A stretch of DNA of 64,000 nt from Crocinitomicaceae bacterium. Its GTDB lineage: Bacteria > Bacteroidota > Bacteroidia > Flavobacteriales_G > Salibacteraceae. The position numbers were made by a program, and so were the translations under genes. A model generated the notes under the pieces. It searched no databases. It was not told the DNA's origin and worked only from the letters and a program-made list of their open reading frames with translations. Of this stretch, positions 26,123-35,555 are shown piece after piece. How positions within the stretch are numbered: the first letter of the stretch is position 1; the number at the start of each line of letters is the position of its first letter. Where the stretch lies: positions 155,601 through 219,600 of the forward strand of contig PAME01000001.1 in assembly GCA_002707155.1 (NCBI GenBank), given 5' to 3'.

Positions 26123-27919
26123 TTAGGTAAACTTACGAAGTGCCTGTAATTGTTTTAAGGTAAGCACCTCTTTCAACTCTTCGTCACTCGCTTCTTTAAT
26201 GCGCTTAAACGAACGGAATTTCTTAAGTAGTTTCTCTTGTGTAATAGAACCTATTCCGTCTATTTCTGTTAGGCCCGACTTTATTGTCCCTTTTGAACGC
26301 TGGTTACGGTGATGTGTAATTCCAAATCGGTGCGCCTCGTTTCTTAAATGCTGAATTAGCTTTAGGCTTTCCGACCTTTTGTCTATATAGAGTGGGTAAG
26401 GATCGCCAGGGAAAAAGATTTCCTCCAATCGTTTGGCAATACCAACAATGACCACTTTTCCCATTAAATCGAGCTTAACCAAGCTTTCTACAGCGGAGCT
26501 CAATTGCCCCTTTCCTCCATCAACTATTATTAACTGAGGGAGTGGCTGCTTCTCATCTAACAATCGTTTGTAGCGACGATAGACTACCTCTTTCATACTC
26601 GCAAAATCATCTGGGCCAACCACTGTTTTGATGTTAAAATGGCGGTAGTCTTTTTTAGCTGGTTTTGCATCTTTAAAAACAACACAAGCCGCAACAGGGA
26701 ATGCTCCTTGAATATTTGAATTGTCAAAACACTCAATATGCGTTGGCAAAACCTTCATTCGAAGGTCTTTTTGGATAGTGCCTAAAATTCGGTTTTTATG
26801 TCGGTCTGGATCTACTTTTTCTTGCTGCTGCTGGCGATCGCGCATGAAGTATTTGACGTTTCTCAAAGACATGTCAATCAATTGCTTTTTGTCTCCTCGA
26901 ATTGGGTTGTGCAATTTGATTTCAGGTATCTCTAATTCCATTGGTATAGAAGTAAAAATTTCCTTTGATGTGCTGTTAAATCGATTACGTATTTCAAAGA
27001 TTACAGAAGATAGAATGTCTTCTTCTGACTCTTCTAATTTCTTTTTTACTTCAACAGTATGCGCCTGAATTATAGCTCCATTGGCCATTTTCATGAAGTT
27101 CACATAGGCATATTTATCATCGCTTAGAATTGAAAACACATCTACATTATTAATGCTCGGATGCACAACTGTTGAGCGCATTTGATAATCTTCAAGCAAT
27201 TGAATTTGTTCTTTTGCCTCTTGAGCATCTTCAAATTTTAAAGCTTCAGCCGAGGCTTGCATAGTCAACTTTAAATCGCGAATCACATCAACAATACTCC
27301 CCTTTAAAATTTTGCGAATGTGGGCTATTCCTTTTTGGTAATCTTCCTCTGATTGGAGACCTTCACAGGGCCCCTCACAGTTCTTTATATGGTATTCAAG
27401 ACAGACTCGAAACTTCTTGGCTTCGATATTTTCCTCGCTTAAATTAAAGTTGCAGGTGCGCAGTTTGTACAACTTGTTTGCAAACTCCAATACCGTGCGC
27501 ATTGTCCTAAACGACGTATAAGGGCCATAATATTCGGACCCATCTTTAATCAACTTTCGGGTATAAAAAACTCGAGGAAATCGTTCGTTTTTAATACAGA
27601 TCCAAGGGTAGGTTTTATCATCGCGCAAAAGCACATTGTAGCGCGGCTTGTACTTTTTTATTAAGGTGTTCTCCAGTATTAGTGCGTCGTATTCCGAATC
27701 GGCTATAATGAATTTTATATCGGCAATTTTACTAACTAAAATTCTGGTTTTTGGGCTGTCTTCATGTTTATTGGAAAAGTAGCTGTTTACACGATTCCTC
27801 AGAATTTTGGCTTTCCCAACATATAAAATTACTCCTTCATTATCAAAATACTGATATATACCGGGCAGTTTAGGTAAACTACTTAGAATATGCTTTAAAT
27901 GAGGAGTAACTACTGACAC
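26123..27919 (-). CDS. uvrC: Excinuclease ABC subunit C
   Basis: Makes both incisions in nucleotide-excision repair with UvrA and UvrB. The N-terminal GIY-YIG nuclease is present (LPGIYQYFDNEGVILYVGKA). A UVR motif that binds UvrB follows (ALKFEDAQEAKEQIQLL), then the RNase H-like 5'-incision domain (IECFDNSNIQG, IIVDGGKGQL). The C-terminal helix-hairpin-helix pair (GLTEIDGIGSITQEKLLKKF) is complete. 598 residues, full length. GTG start at 27919 with a TACTTTTG box 4 nt before it. Confidence 0.97.
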   Translation of the reverse strand: MSVVTPHLKHILSSLPKLPGIYQYFDNEGVILYVGKAKILRNRVNSYFSNKHEDSPKTRILVSKIADIKFIIADSEYDALILENTLIKKYKPRYNVLLRDDKTYPWICIKNERFPRVFYTRKLIKDGSEYYGPYTSFRTMRTVLEFANKLYKLRTCNFNLSEENIEAKKFRVCLEYHIKNCEGPCEGLQSEEDYQKGIAHIRKILKGSIVDVIRDLKLTMQASAEALKFEDAQEAKEQIQLLEDYQMRSTVVHPSINNVDVFSILSDDKYAYVNFMKMANGAIIQAHTVEVKKKLEESEEDILSSVIFEIRNRFNSTSKEIFTSIPMELEIPEIKLHNPIRGDKKQLIDMSLRNVKYFMRDRQQQQEKVDPDRHKNRILGTIQKDLRMKVLPTHIECFDNSNIQGAFPVAACVVFKDAKPAKKDYRHFNIKTVVGPDDFASMKEVVYRRYKRLLDEKQPLPQLIIVDGGKGQLSSAVESLVKLDLMGKVVIVGIAKRLEEIFFPGDPYPLYIDKRSESLKLIQHLRNEAHRFGITHHRNQRSKGTIKSGLTEIDGIGSITQEKLLKKFRSFKRIKEASDEELKEVLTLKQLQALRKFT

Positions 27920-27923
27920 ACTG

Positions 27924-27931
27924 CAAAAGTA
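27924..27931 (-). promoter_or_regulatory. TAnnTTTG -7 box 4 nt before uvrC
   Basis: Minus strand TACTTTTG, then CAGT, then GTG 27919. Exact consensus. Confidence 0.6.
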
Positions 27932-27948
27932 GTGAAGCTATTGGTGAA

Positions 27949-29004
27949 TTAATTGTTCTCTTTTACTTCAGCGCCGAACAAGTTTGGAATGGTAATGATA
28001 AATTTTGTTCCTTGACCTATAATAGAAGTAAGCTCTATATTTCCTTCTAATAAGTCAACCGCTTCCTTTACAATATAAAGACCTATACCGGTTCCATTAC
28101 TGAGGTTGGTTCCTCGATAATAGATGTCAAAGATTTTGGATTGGCGATCTAAGTCAATCCCAATTCCGTTATCCTCCGCAGTCAATTTCAACTCCGATGA
28201 ATTAACATTAGCAAGAATATTTATTTTGTTTTCTTTCTTTTCTCGGTCTTGGTATTTGATGGCATTAGAAAGTAAGTTGTTGAGGATAAAACGCAACCTA
28301 GACTTATCCGAAACAAATTTTTGGTCATTATAAACCTCAAGAGTGTAGTTTATATTGGCTGAATTTTCAAAAAACTGGTGTTCATTCATAACTGTTTTAA
28401 TCAATTGGTTCAGTCTTATGTCTCTCAAATTTATGCCTGTTCTTTTATTGCGATGAAAACTCAACACATCTCTCGCGATTAGCTTCAATTTTTTAGCCGT
28501 GTGCTCTATTAAATCCACATACTCTGCTGAGTTACTATCGTCCATTCTGATTAAGGTGACTAACCCCATTATATTAGAAAGAGGACCAGTAATATCATGC
28601 GCAGTGCTAAATACCAATTTATCTAACTCCGCATACACTTTTTTCAGTTCCTCATTTCTTATCCCAAGAAGGTTCTTTGTTAGGTATATATCAAAAGCAT
28701 TTTCAATTGAATTTCTCAACACCTCTTCGTTCCATGGTTTTGGTAAAAACCGAAAAACACACCCTTTATTAATTGCGTCAACAACAGCAGGCATATCTGC
28801 ATGCCCTGTGAGCATTATCCGGACCGTAAAAGGGAAGTTCTCCTTTACCTTTTCTAAAAATAAAACGCCATTTTCTTCTGGCATTTTATAGTCTGATAGA
28901 ATTACTGGGATATCGTGTAACTCAATTAATTGATAGCCTTCTTTAGAAGTAAGTGCCTTATAAACTTCATAATCTTTACGAAAATTTGCTCGGAATGAGT
29001 GCAA
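27949..29004 (-). CDS. Hybrid response regulator-histidine kinase, 5'-truncated
   Basis: The C-terminal two thirds are a full kinase core: His box VFSTAHDITGPLSNIMGL (phospho-His), N box NLLSNAIKYQ, DNGIGI and GTGIGLYIV. In front is a receiver with the acceptor Asp in VILSDYKMP, TGHAD and FLPKPWN. The receiver begins abruptly at LHSFRANFRKDYEV from a TTG with a TAA just upstream. The first strand and the acidic DDE pocket are missing. The loss is exactly where it abuts the head-to-head regulator at 28995, which lacks the same part. Kinase activity may survive; receiver function should not. Confidence 0.8.
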   Translation of the reverse strand: MHSFRANFRKDYEVYKALTSKEGYQLIELHDIPVILSDYKMPEENGVLFLEKVKENFPFTVRIMLTGHADMPAVVDAINKGCVFRFLPKPWNEEVLRNSIENAFDIYLTKNLLGIRNEELKKVYAELDKLVFSTAHDITGPLSNIMGLVTLIRMDDSNSAEYVDLIEHTAKKLKLIARDVLSFHRNKRTGINLRDIRLNQLIKTVMNEHQFFENSANINYTLEVYNDQKFVSDKSRLRFILNNLLSNAIKYQDREKKENKINILANVNSSELKLTAEDNGIGIDLDRQSKIFDIYYRGTNLSNGTGIGLYIVKEAVDLLEGNIELTSIIGQGTKFIITIPNLFGAEVKENN

Positions 29005-29366
29005 TTAGTGCTGCAGAAGCGCGTGTATTAATGGAAACTAACGACTACGAGGTAATTATATCTGACCAACGAATGCCTGAAACAACTGGGGTAGAGTTTT
29101 TTCAAGAGATAAAGATTACAGACCCTGACCCAGTAAGAATTTTATTGACGGGCTATGCAGACATAACAGCTGTTAAAGCAGCTGTAAATCAAGGAGAAAT
29201 ATATCGTTATCTACAAAAACCGTGGAATGAAATTGAACTTAGTGCCAATATCAAAGCTGCAAGTGAATTATACAGACTAAGAGAGTCAAACGGAGTGCTT
29301 ACACATGAGCTAAAGCGCGTAAATAAGCAAATGGAGTTTTTAGTGAGGCAAAGTTTAGTTTCTTAG
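28995..29366 (+). CDS. Response regulator receiver, 5'-truncated
   Basis: About 124 residues. From ISAAEARVLMETNDYEV on, the receiver is well conserved: acceptor Asp in VIISDQRMPETTG, LLTGYAD and YRYLQKPWNE, then a short coiled tail ending RQSLVS. The first beta strand with the acidic pair and the first helix are absent. The codons before MSAIS in the ORF track are antisense to the neighbouring kinase gene. Compare the opposite gene, cut at nearly the same base. It probably is no longer phosphorylatable. The stop overlaps the convergent membrane-protein gene by 4 bp. Confidence 0.72.
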   Translation: MSAISAAEARVLMETNDYEVIISDQRMPETTGVEFFQEIKITDPDPVRILLTGYADITAVKAAVNQGEIYRYLQKPWNEIELSANIKAASELYRLRESNGVLTHELKRVNKQMEFLVRQSLVS

Positions 29367-29980
29367 CCCAATCCAGCTAATATCGAGAAGAAAATGCATG
29401 TAAAACCGAGCATGCTCCCTGCTACAATTTGACCGTTAGAATGTGCTTCTAATTTTAACCTGGCTGTGCCAATAACACCCCATACCAAAACTAATAATAC
29501 CACCCAAGGTGCCAATTGTGCTCCAAATAAAACTTGAAAGCCAACAAAAGCACCAATTAATCCTCCAATACCCGTCATATGCGCACTAATTTTATACCTC
29601 AGCGTGATAAAAAAAACGGCAAATACAGAAAGGGCCAATCCAAAAAACATATCGGATAACACTCCCGGGAGCGTTAACTTCTTTATCAATAAATAGGTGA
29701 GTAAATAAAAAAATGAAGCCACAGCCATTGGAATCACCCGTTCCTTCCTGTCTATTAATTGTAGAGAGCTAATCGCGTTTCGATAGCGCATAATGAGCAC
29801 TATAAGAGCTGGAAATAGGTAGGTGTTTAAGAAGATAATCAGGTAGAGAAAATTCTTCGTTGTTGCTCCAATCGAATATTTTAAATAGTTGTCTCCCTGA
29901 AGCAATAAAAACAAACCCAAAGTTGGCATTACCCCAGGATGAAAAGCATAAGAGAGTATTTGGGCGAGCTGCCTATTCAT
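29363..29980 (-). CDS. PAP2-like membrane protein
   Basis: 205 residues with about six hydrophobic helices. Two segments recall the PAP2 phosphatase active site: SAHMTGIGG for the PSGH loop and RLKLEAHSNGQIVAG for the SRxxxxxHxxxD loop. The first Ser is replaced and the last Asp is Gln, so catalysis is doubtful or altered. If active it would remove phosphate from a lipid such as undecaprenyl-PP. It ends 1 bp before the rpoN coding end and probably is co-transcribed with it. Confidence 0.68.
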   Translation of the reverse strand: MNRQLAQILSYAFHPGVMPTLGLFLLLQGDNYLKYSIGATTKNFLYLIIFLNTYLFPALIVLIMRYRNAISSLQLIDRKERVIPMAVASFFYLLTYLLIKKLTLPGVLSDMFFGLALSVFAVFFITLRYKISAHMTGIGGLIGAFVGFQVLFGAQLAPWVVLLVLVWGVIGTARLKLEAHSNGQIVAGSMLGFTCIFFSILAGLG

Positions 29981-31438
29981 TTATATTTCTTTTCGCAACC
30001 TAGCAACCGGAATATTAAGTTGTTCTCGGTATTTTGCAACTGTACGCCTTGCAATATTATAGCCCTTCACCTTCAATAAATCGGTTAACGCTTGATCCGT
30101 TAACGGCTTTTTCTTTTCCTCAACATCAATGGCTTCTTGCAGTATTTTCTTTACCTCTCTAGTGCTTACCTCCTCGCCTTCGGTATTGGTTAACGACTCA
30201 CTAAAAAAGGTTTTTAAGAGAAAAGTTCCGTAAGGCGTTTGAATGTATTTGCTATTCGCTACGCGACTTACTGTTGAAATATCCATTTCAATAATATCTG
30301 CAATGTCCTTCAAAATCATTGGCTTCAATTTGGTTTCGTCTCCACTCAAAAAATACTCTTTTTGAAAATCAAGAATAGTTTCCATGGTATACAATAGCGT
30401 ATTCTGACGTTGTTTGATCGCATCAATAAACCACTTGGCTCCGTCCAGCTTTTGCTTAACAAACATTAAAGCTTCTTTTTTCTTTTTGTCTGGCTTGCCT
30501 TTACTGCTCTGGTATTCCTCAATCATGTTAGCATACTGACGACTTACCTTAAGATCTGGAGCATTTCTTCCATTTAGTCGCAACTCAAACTGACCATCTT
30601 CAATTTCTAACATAAAATCGGGCAAAACAGCCTGACTTGCTTTTCCGTTTGAACTTGAATTCCCTGGTTTTGGGTTCAGCTTCTTAATCTCAACGTCCGC
30701 TTCTTTTAAAGCAAGTTCGTTAATTTCAAGACCTTCCAATATCTTTTTGTAGTGCTTTTTGGTATACGCGTCAAAATAGTCTTTAACTATAGCCTGCGCG
30801 GTTAACAACTCCACAGTGCGCTCTTTTCTTCGTCGCAATTGCAACAACAAGCACTCTTGTAAGGAGCGTGCACCTACTCCCGCCGGCTCAAAGCTTTGAA
30901 TTATCGATAGTAGACGGTTGACGACAGCAACCTCTGTAGTAATGTTTTGTGTAAATGCTAAATCATCTACAATTGCATCAACTTCTCTTCTCAAATATCC
31001 AGACTCATCCAATGATCCAATTAGATGATCGGCAATTAAATACTCGCCTTCGTCTAAGTCCTGCATATCCAGTTGGTCCTCTAATAACTCACTAAAGGTT
31101 TTTCCAAAAGAAATCGGCATTGACTTATCTTCTTCATCAGCGCCGTGATTTCTGGCAGTGTATTTATAGCTTGGTTCGTCATCGCTGTAATCTGAAAAAT
31201 CAAATTCCTTTTCTGCTTCTGATTTTTCTTTTGCTACATCGGTGTATTCGTCTTGTTCTTCGGCATATTCATCTTCATTCGCCTCTCGACCTTCTTCAAG
31301 AGCAGGATTTCTTTCCAACTCCTCCTTTATCCGTGCTTCAATCGCTACGGTAGGTACTTGCAATAATTTCATCAATTGAATCTGTTGAGGACTCAACTTC
31401 TGAAGCATTTTCAGGTTTAATGTTTGTCTTAGTGCCAT
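29981..31438 (-). CDS. rpoN: RNA polymerase sigma-54 factor
   Basis: Alternative sigma factor needing AAA+ activators. Region I is the N-terminal Gln/Leu-rich stretch (LRQTLNLKMLQKLSPQQIQL). Region II is a very acidic linker (EGREANEDEYAEEQDEY). The core-binding and helix-turn-helix part follows (DIADIIEMDISTVSRVANSK). The C-terminal RpoN box is ARRTVAKYREQLNIPVARL, which reads the -24 element. 485 residues, complete. No sigma-54 activator is in the window. Confidence 0.97.
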   Translation of the reverse strand: MALRQTLNLKMLQKLSPQQIQLMKLLQVPTVAIEARIKEELERNPALEEGREANEDEYAEEQDEYTDVAKEKSEAEKEFDFSDYSDDEPSYKYTARNHGADEEDKSMPISFGKTFSELLEDQLDMQDLDEGEYLIADHLIGSLDESGYLRREVDAIVDDLAFTQNITTEVAVVNRLLSIIQSFEPAGVGARSLQECLLLQLRRRKERTVELLTAQAIVKDYFDAYTKKHYKKILEGLEINELALKEADVEIKKLNPKPGNSSSNGKASQAVLPDFMLEIEDGQFELRLNGRNAPDLKVSRQYANMIEEYQSSKGKPDKKKKEALMFVKQKLDGAKWFIDAIKQRQNTLLYTMETILDFQKEYFLSGDETKLKPMILKDIADIIEMDISTVSRVANSKYIQTPYGTFLLKTFFSESLTNTEGEEVSTREVKKILQEAIDVEEKKKPLTDQALTDLLKVKGYNIARRTVAKYREQLNIPVARLRKEI

Positions 31439-31533
31439 AGCTTTTGAATATTACAAGATAAAAAAAACAGTAAGTCAATTAACGTGCCATGGCATTTTTT
31501 TTCTTTATTTATCAGGGGTTACGAACGACCATT

Positions 31534-31560
31534 GAGATTCTGAAGTAAGTCCAGATTGAT
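31534..31560 (-). repeat. Degenerate GTCAT/ATCTC palindromic repeat
   Basis: GAGATTCTGAA-GTAAG-TCCAGATTGAT matches the 27-bp minimal repeat of 35374-35400 at about 22 of 27 positions. It sits between the rpoN start and the end of the prolyl oligopeptidase gene. Confidence 0.45.
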
Positions 31561-31578
31561 CACCTAAACAGTCAATAA

Positions 31579-33747
31579 TTATTCAGCTGTTTTTTCATTC
31601 GCATACAAGTCTTTGTAACCCATATTCCAAAACATAAACGCCCATCTATCTGCTTGTTCTTCAATTACTTTAGCAGTTGGCTTACCTGCACCATGACCCG
31701 CTTTTTCTTCAATACGAATCACTACAGGGTTAGCTCCGGTATGTTTAGATTGTAATTCTGCAGCAAATTTAAAACTGTGCGCGGGTACCACTCTGTCATC
31801 ATGATCGGCAGTAAACACCATCGTCGCCGGATATTCTGTCCCTTCCTTCAAGGTATGAAGCGGTGAATATCCTTTCAAATACTCAAACATTTCTTTGCTG
31901 TCTTCGCTACTTCCGTATTCCGGCGTCCAACCATAGCCTACTGTAAATTTATGGTAGCGCAGCATATCCATAACACCAACGTGTGGTAAAGCTACAGCAT
32001 ACAAATCTGGTCGCTGAGCCATACAAGCACCCACTAAAAGACCACCATTTGATCCGCCTTCAAGAGCCAGTTTTTCTTTAGAAGTATAACCTTCTTTTAT
32101 CAAAAATTCAGCACCAGCAATGAAGTCATCAAATACGTTTTGTTTCTTCATTTTCATTCCCGCTTTGTGCCAATCTTCTCCAAACTCACCACCACCTCTT
32201 AGATTCACCATGGCATAAACACCTCCATTCTCTAGTAGAACTATGTTTGAAGTACTGAACGAAGGTGACAAACTGATATTGAATCCACCATATCCATAAA
32301 TTAATGTTGGGTTTGTTCCATCTAGTTTCAATCCTTTTTTATGGACTATAAACATGGGTACATCTGTACCATCTTTACTTTTAAAGAAAACTTGTTTTGC
32401 TTCGTAAGCAGAAGGGTCAAAAGCCAACTCTGGTTGATAGAAAACTTCAGATTTTCCAGTTGCAATATCGTACCTGAAAATAGTGGAAGGATAAGTAAAC
32501 GAAGTGAACGAGTAGAACAATTCAGTTGCTTCCCGTTTACCGTAAAATCCTCCAGCAGAGCCTGGAGCAGGTAATTCAATTTCTCTTTTATTGTTAGCAT
32601 CGTAGTCCATTTCAAAAATTCGGTTGGTTGCGCTCATAAGATAAGTTGCATACATTTTACCTCCGCCTGTACTCACCGATTCCAGCAAATTGTCAGACTC
32701 TGCAATAATGTCTGTCCAATTCTCCTTCGCAACATTATTAGGGTCAATAGCTACTAAGCGATAATTAGGAGCATCAACATTGGTTCTCACTAAAAACTTA
32801 CCGTCTATAAAATCAACAACTCCACTTTTATTTTCATATCCCGGAATTAGGGTTTTAAAGTCTGCCTCACTATCCGCTTTTCGAAACCTCAATTCACTTC
32901 CCTCTGTTCCGTTTTGTTTGTAAAGAATCGAATACTCATCGTCTTCAGTATTCGACATGTAATGATACATTTTTGGGTTCTCGGGATCCGCATAAATTAA
33001 CTTATCGTTTTTTTGAGGTTCGCCAATTTTATGATAATAAATCTGGTGGTTCTCATTCGCAGCAGAGTATTTTGTTGCCTCATCTGAAATGGGATACCTA
33101 CTATAGAAAAACCCGTCATTAAACCAGTTTACACCTGAAAATTTTACCCATTGAATCACATCAGTCATTTCTTTGTTTGTGGCAACTTCTCGTACATGAA
33201 TCTCTGACCAATCAGAACCTGCCTCGGATTTGATGTAAGAAATGTATTTATCATCGTCAGAAGCTCCCGAAATACCAATGGCAATCGTACCGTCTTTACT
33301 TAATTTATTTGGATCAATAAAAACTTGCTGCTCGCCGTCCATGCCTTTTTTATAATAAATCACTGCTTGATTTTGTAGCCCGTCATTTTTATAGAAAAAG
33401 TAGTAGTCGCCTACTTTTCTTGGAGAAGAAAGCTTTGGATAATTCATCAACTCTTCGTACCGATTAGCGATTTTTTCTCGGTAAGGAATTTGAGCTAGGT
33501 AGCCATTTGTTACCTCATTTTGAGCTTTTACCCATAATCCAGTTTCTTCTGATGTATCGTTTTCCAACCATCGGTAGGGATCGGGAACCTGTGTTCCAAA
33601 ATAGTCATCCACCACGGTGGCATCTCGTCGAGTATCTGGATACGTCAATCCTTTTTTCATTTCTTTTTTCTCTGGTGTTTCGCAACTTAGCAACCCAACA
33701 ATTAAAAGGGCCGAAAGCGAAAAATAAGTGTGCTTCTTTATCTTCAT
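31579..33747 (-). CDS. Prolyl oligopeptidase family serine peptidase, lipoprotein (S9A)
   Basis: Cleaves after proline in short peptides. The signal MKIKKHTYFSLSALLIVGLL ends with SCETPEK, a lipobox, so the enzyme is membrane-anchored in the envelope. The first 400 residues are the beta-propeller gate, starting YPDTRRDATVVDDYFG and DPYRWLEN, typical of S9A. The catalytic domain has the nucleophile Ser566 in EGGSNGGLLVG, the Asp in TADHDDRVVPAHS and the His in EKAGHGAGKP. 722 residues, full length. A TAATTTTG box lies 13 nt before the ATG. Confidence 0.95.
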   Translation of the reverse strand: MKIKKHTYFSLSALLIVGLLSCETPEKKEMKKGLTYPDTRRDATVVDDYFGTQVPDPYRWLENDTSEETGLWVKAQNEVTNGYLAQIPYREKIANRYEELMNYPKLSSPRKVGDYYFFYKNDGLQNQAVIYYKKGMDGEQQVFIDPNKLSKDGTIAIGISGASDDDKYISYIKSEAGSDWSEIHVREVATNKEMTDVIQWVKFSGVNWFNDGFFYSRYPISDEATKYSAANENHQIYYHKIGEPQKNDKLIYADPENPKMYHYMSNTEDDEYSILYKQNGTEGSELRFRKADSEADFKTLIPGYENKSGVVDFIDGKFLVRTNVDAPNYRLVAIDPNNVAKENWTDIIAESDNLLESVSTGGGKMYATYLMSATNRIFEMDYDANNKREIELPAPGSAGGFYGKREATELFYSFTSFTYPSTIFRYDIATGKSEVFYQPELAFDPSAYEAKQVFFKSKDGTDVPMFIVHKKGLKLDGTNPTLIYGYGGFNISLSPSFSTSNIVLLENGGVYAMVNLRGGGEFGEDWHKAGMKMKKQNVFDDFIAGAEFLIKEGYTSKEKLALEGGSNGGLLVGACMAQRPDLYAVALPHVGVMDMLRYHKFTVGYGWTPEYGSSEDSKEMFEYLKGYSPLHTLKEGTEYPATMVFTADHDDRVVPAHSFKFAAELQSKHTGANPVVIRIEEKAGHGAGKPTAKVIEEQADRWAFMFWNMGYKDLYANEKTAE

Positions 33748-33831
33748 TAAATTAAGATAACAAAATTAAGTTGAGTTCAAAAATTGTAGGACAGAAATGG
33801 TATGGGTGGTTTACAACCAATGAATAATTCC

Positions 33832-35265
33832 CTAAAACTCTGCATTCTTTGGAGTCCTTGGAAAAGGTATTACATCCCTAACATTGGTCATGCCCGTAAT
33901 GAATAAAACCAATCGCTCAAAGCCCAAACCGAAACCTGCATGTTTGCACGTACCAAACTTTCGAGTGTCTAAATACCACCACATCTCCTCTTCAGGAATG
34001 TTGAATTCCTTCATTTTTTGTTGCAGGTTTTCTAAACGTTCTTCACGTTGCGAGCCACCTACAATTTCACCAATTCCAGGGAACAGTATATCCATTGCGG
34101 CAACCGTTTTTCCATCGTCGTTCATGCGCATGTAGAATGCCTTTATGTTTGCGGGGTAATCGTATAAGATTACCGGCTTCCCGAAGTGCTTTTCTACCAA
34201 ATAACGTTCGTGCTCACTTTGCAAATCGGCTCCCCATTCGTCTAATAAGTAATCGAATTTTTTCTTTTTGTTGGGTTTACTGTTTCTTAGAATGTTGAAT
34301 GCGTCTGTATAGGACACGCGTTCAAAATCTTGCTCGGCAACCATCTTTAGCTTTTCACGCAATGGGAAAGGCTGGCGCAATTCGGCTTTCATGTTTTTTT
34401 CTTCCTCCAAAATTCTGCTTTCCAAGAATTCTAGGTCATCTGCGCACTTTTCAGAAACGTAATTAATTACGTATTTCAAAAAATCCTCAGCCAAGTCCAT
34501 GTTGTCGAACAAATCGTTGAACGCAACCTCTGGCTCTATCATCCAGAATTCCGCTAAATGACGAGAAGTATTTGAATTTTCGGCTCTAAATGTTGGGCCA
34601 AAGGTGTACACTTTTGAAAGTGCCATTGCCGCCAACTCTGCTTCCAACTGACCCGATACCGTTAGATTAGTTTCTTTTCCAAAAAAGTCTTCTTTGTAAT
34701 TTACTTCACCCGCATCATTTAGCGGAGGATTCTTTAAATCTAAAGCCGTTACGCGAAACATTTCTCCAGCACCCTCAGCATCAGAACCCGTAATTATTGG
34801 AGAATGAAGGTTATAAAACCCGTGATCGTTAAAATACTGGTGTATGGCAAAAGAAACCGCATGCCGAATTCTAAACACAGCACTAAAGGTGCTCGTTCTA
34901 AAACGCAAATGCGCATTTTCTCTTAGAAATTCTAAGCTATGCTTTTTTGGTTGAATTGGAAATTCGTCTGGGTTAGAGTCTCCTAACACCTCCAACCCCG
35001 AAACATTCATTTCTATGGATTGACCTCTACCTTGAGAGGCAACTATTTCTCCTGTCAAGCTCAAACAAGCGCCTGTGGAAATGCGTTTAATTTCTGCTTC
35101 AGAAAATTGCTCAAAATCAATTACACATTGCAAATTTTTGATGGTAGAACCGTCATTTAAAGCTACAAAACGATTACTTCTAAAGGTTCTAACCCAGCCT
35201 TTAACGGTGGTTTCAATTCCTATTTTTTCGTCTGCTATTAAGGTTGCAATGGAAACTTGACTCAT
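33832..35265 (-). CDS. asnS: Asparaginyl-tRNA synthetase
   Basis: Charges tRNA-Asn with asparagine. N-terminal OB-fold anticodon-binding domain (VKGWVRTFRSNRFVALNDGS). The class II catalytic core has motif 2 in FGPTFRAENSNTSRHLAEFW and motif 3 in GFGLGFERLVLFITG. The N-type residues and the ending IPFPRTPKNAEF identify AsnRS rather than AspRS. 477 residues, full length. A TATTTTTG box lies 31 nt upstream of the ATG at 35265. Confidence 0.97.
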   Translation of the reverse strand: MSQVSIATLIADEKIGIETTVKGWVRTFRSNRFVALNDGSTIKNLQCVIDFEQFSEAEIKRISTGACLSLTGEIVASQGRGQSIEMNVSGLEVLGDSNPDEFPIQPKKHSLEFLRENAHLRFRTSTFSAVFRIRHAVSFAIHQYFNDHGFYNLHSPIITGSDAEGAGEMFRVTALDLKNPPLNDAGEVNYKEDFFGKETNLTVSGQLEAELAAMALSKVYTFGPTFRAENSNTSRHLAEFWMIEPEVAFNDLFDNMDLAEDFLKYVINYVSEKCADDLEFLESRILEEEKNMKAELRQPFPLREKLKMVAEQDFERVSYTDAFNILRNSKPNKKKKFDYLLDEWGADLQSEHERYLVEKHFGKPVILYDYPANIKAFYMRMNDDGKTVAAMDILFPGIGEIVGGSQREERLENLQQKMKEFNIPEEEMWWYLDTRKFGTCKHAGFGLGFERLVLFITGMTNVRDVIPFPRTPKNAEF

Positions 35266-35373
35266 GATAATTGTGTTTCAATAAATTTTGAGGCTGCAAA
35301 AATAACAAGCTGGCTTCGTGTTTAGTGATCGTTCTGAATTTATTTCACTTGCTTTTAATTGCATTTTGGACCA

Positions 35374-35400
35374 GAGATTCTTAAATAAATTCAGAATGAC
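35374..35400 (-). repeat. Short GTCAT/ATCTC palindromic repeat, 27 bp
   Basis: On the minus strand GTCATTCTGAA-TTTAT-TTAAGAATCTC, the minimal family form. A partial copy (GTTCTGAATTTATTTCA) follows about 40 bp to the left. Confidence 0.7.
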
Positions 35401-35456
35401 TGGTTTTAAGAATAGCACCCGAAATTCTATTCGCTTCTTTCTCTCCAATGCCTGAT

Positions 35457-35524
35457 GTTATTCCGCAGGATTTGTTAAACAGATTTAGGAACTAAATCGT
35501 TGAGAAACTTCTATGTGGTATCTC
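35457..35524 (+). repeat. Long GTCAT/ATCTC repeat with hairpin core
   Basis: Begins GTTATTCCGCA, ends TGTGGTATCTC; the arms CCGCA / TGTGG pair with one G-U. The core is a perfect hairpin GATTTAG-GAA-CTAAATC. About 68 bp. Confidence 0.65.
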
Positions 35525-35555
35525 ACTACTAATTAGAATAGTCTATGTTAATAGA

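Noticed and set aside
28953-28994. First 14 residues of the plus-strand regulator in the ORF track (MPYKLHNLYENLLG)
   Set aside because: They are antisense to the kinase-regulator gene and do not fit a receiver N-terminus; receiver homology starts after the junction.
31483-31502. TGCCATGGCA followed by a T run as a terminator
   Set aside because: The loop would leave a 3-bp stem, too short to be an intrinsic terminator.
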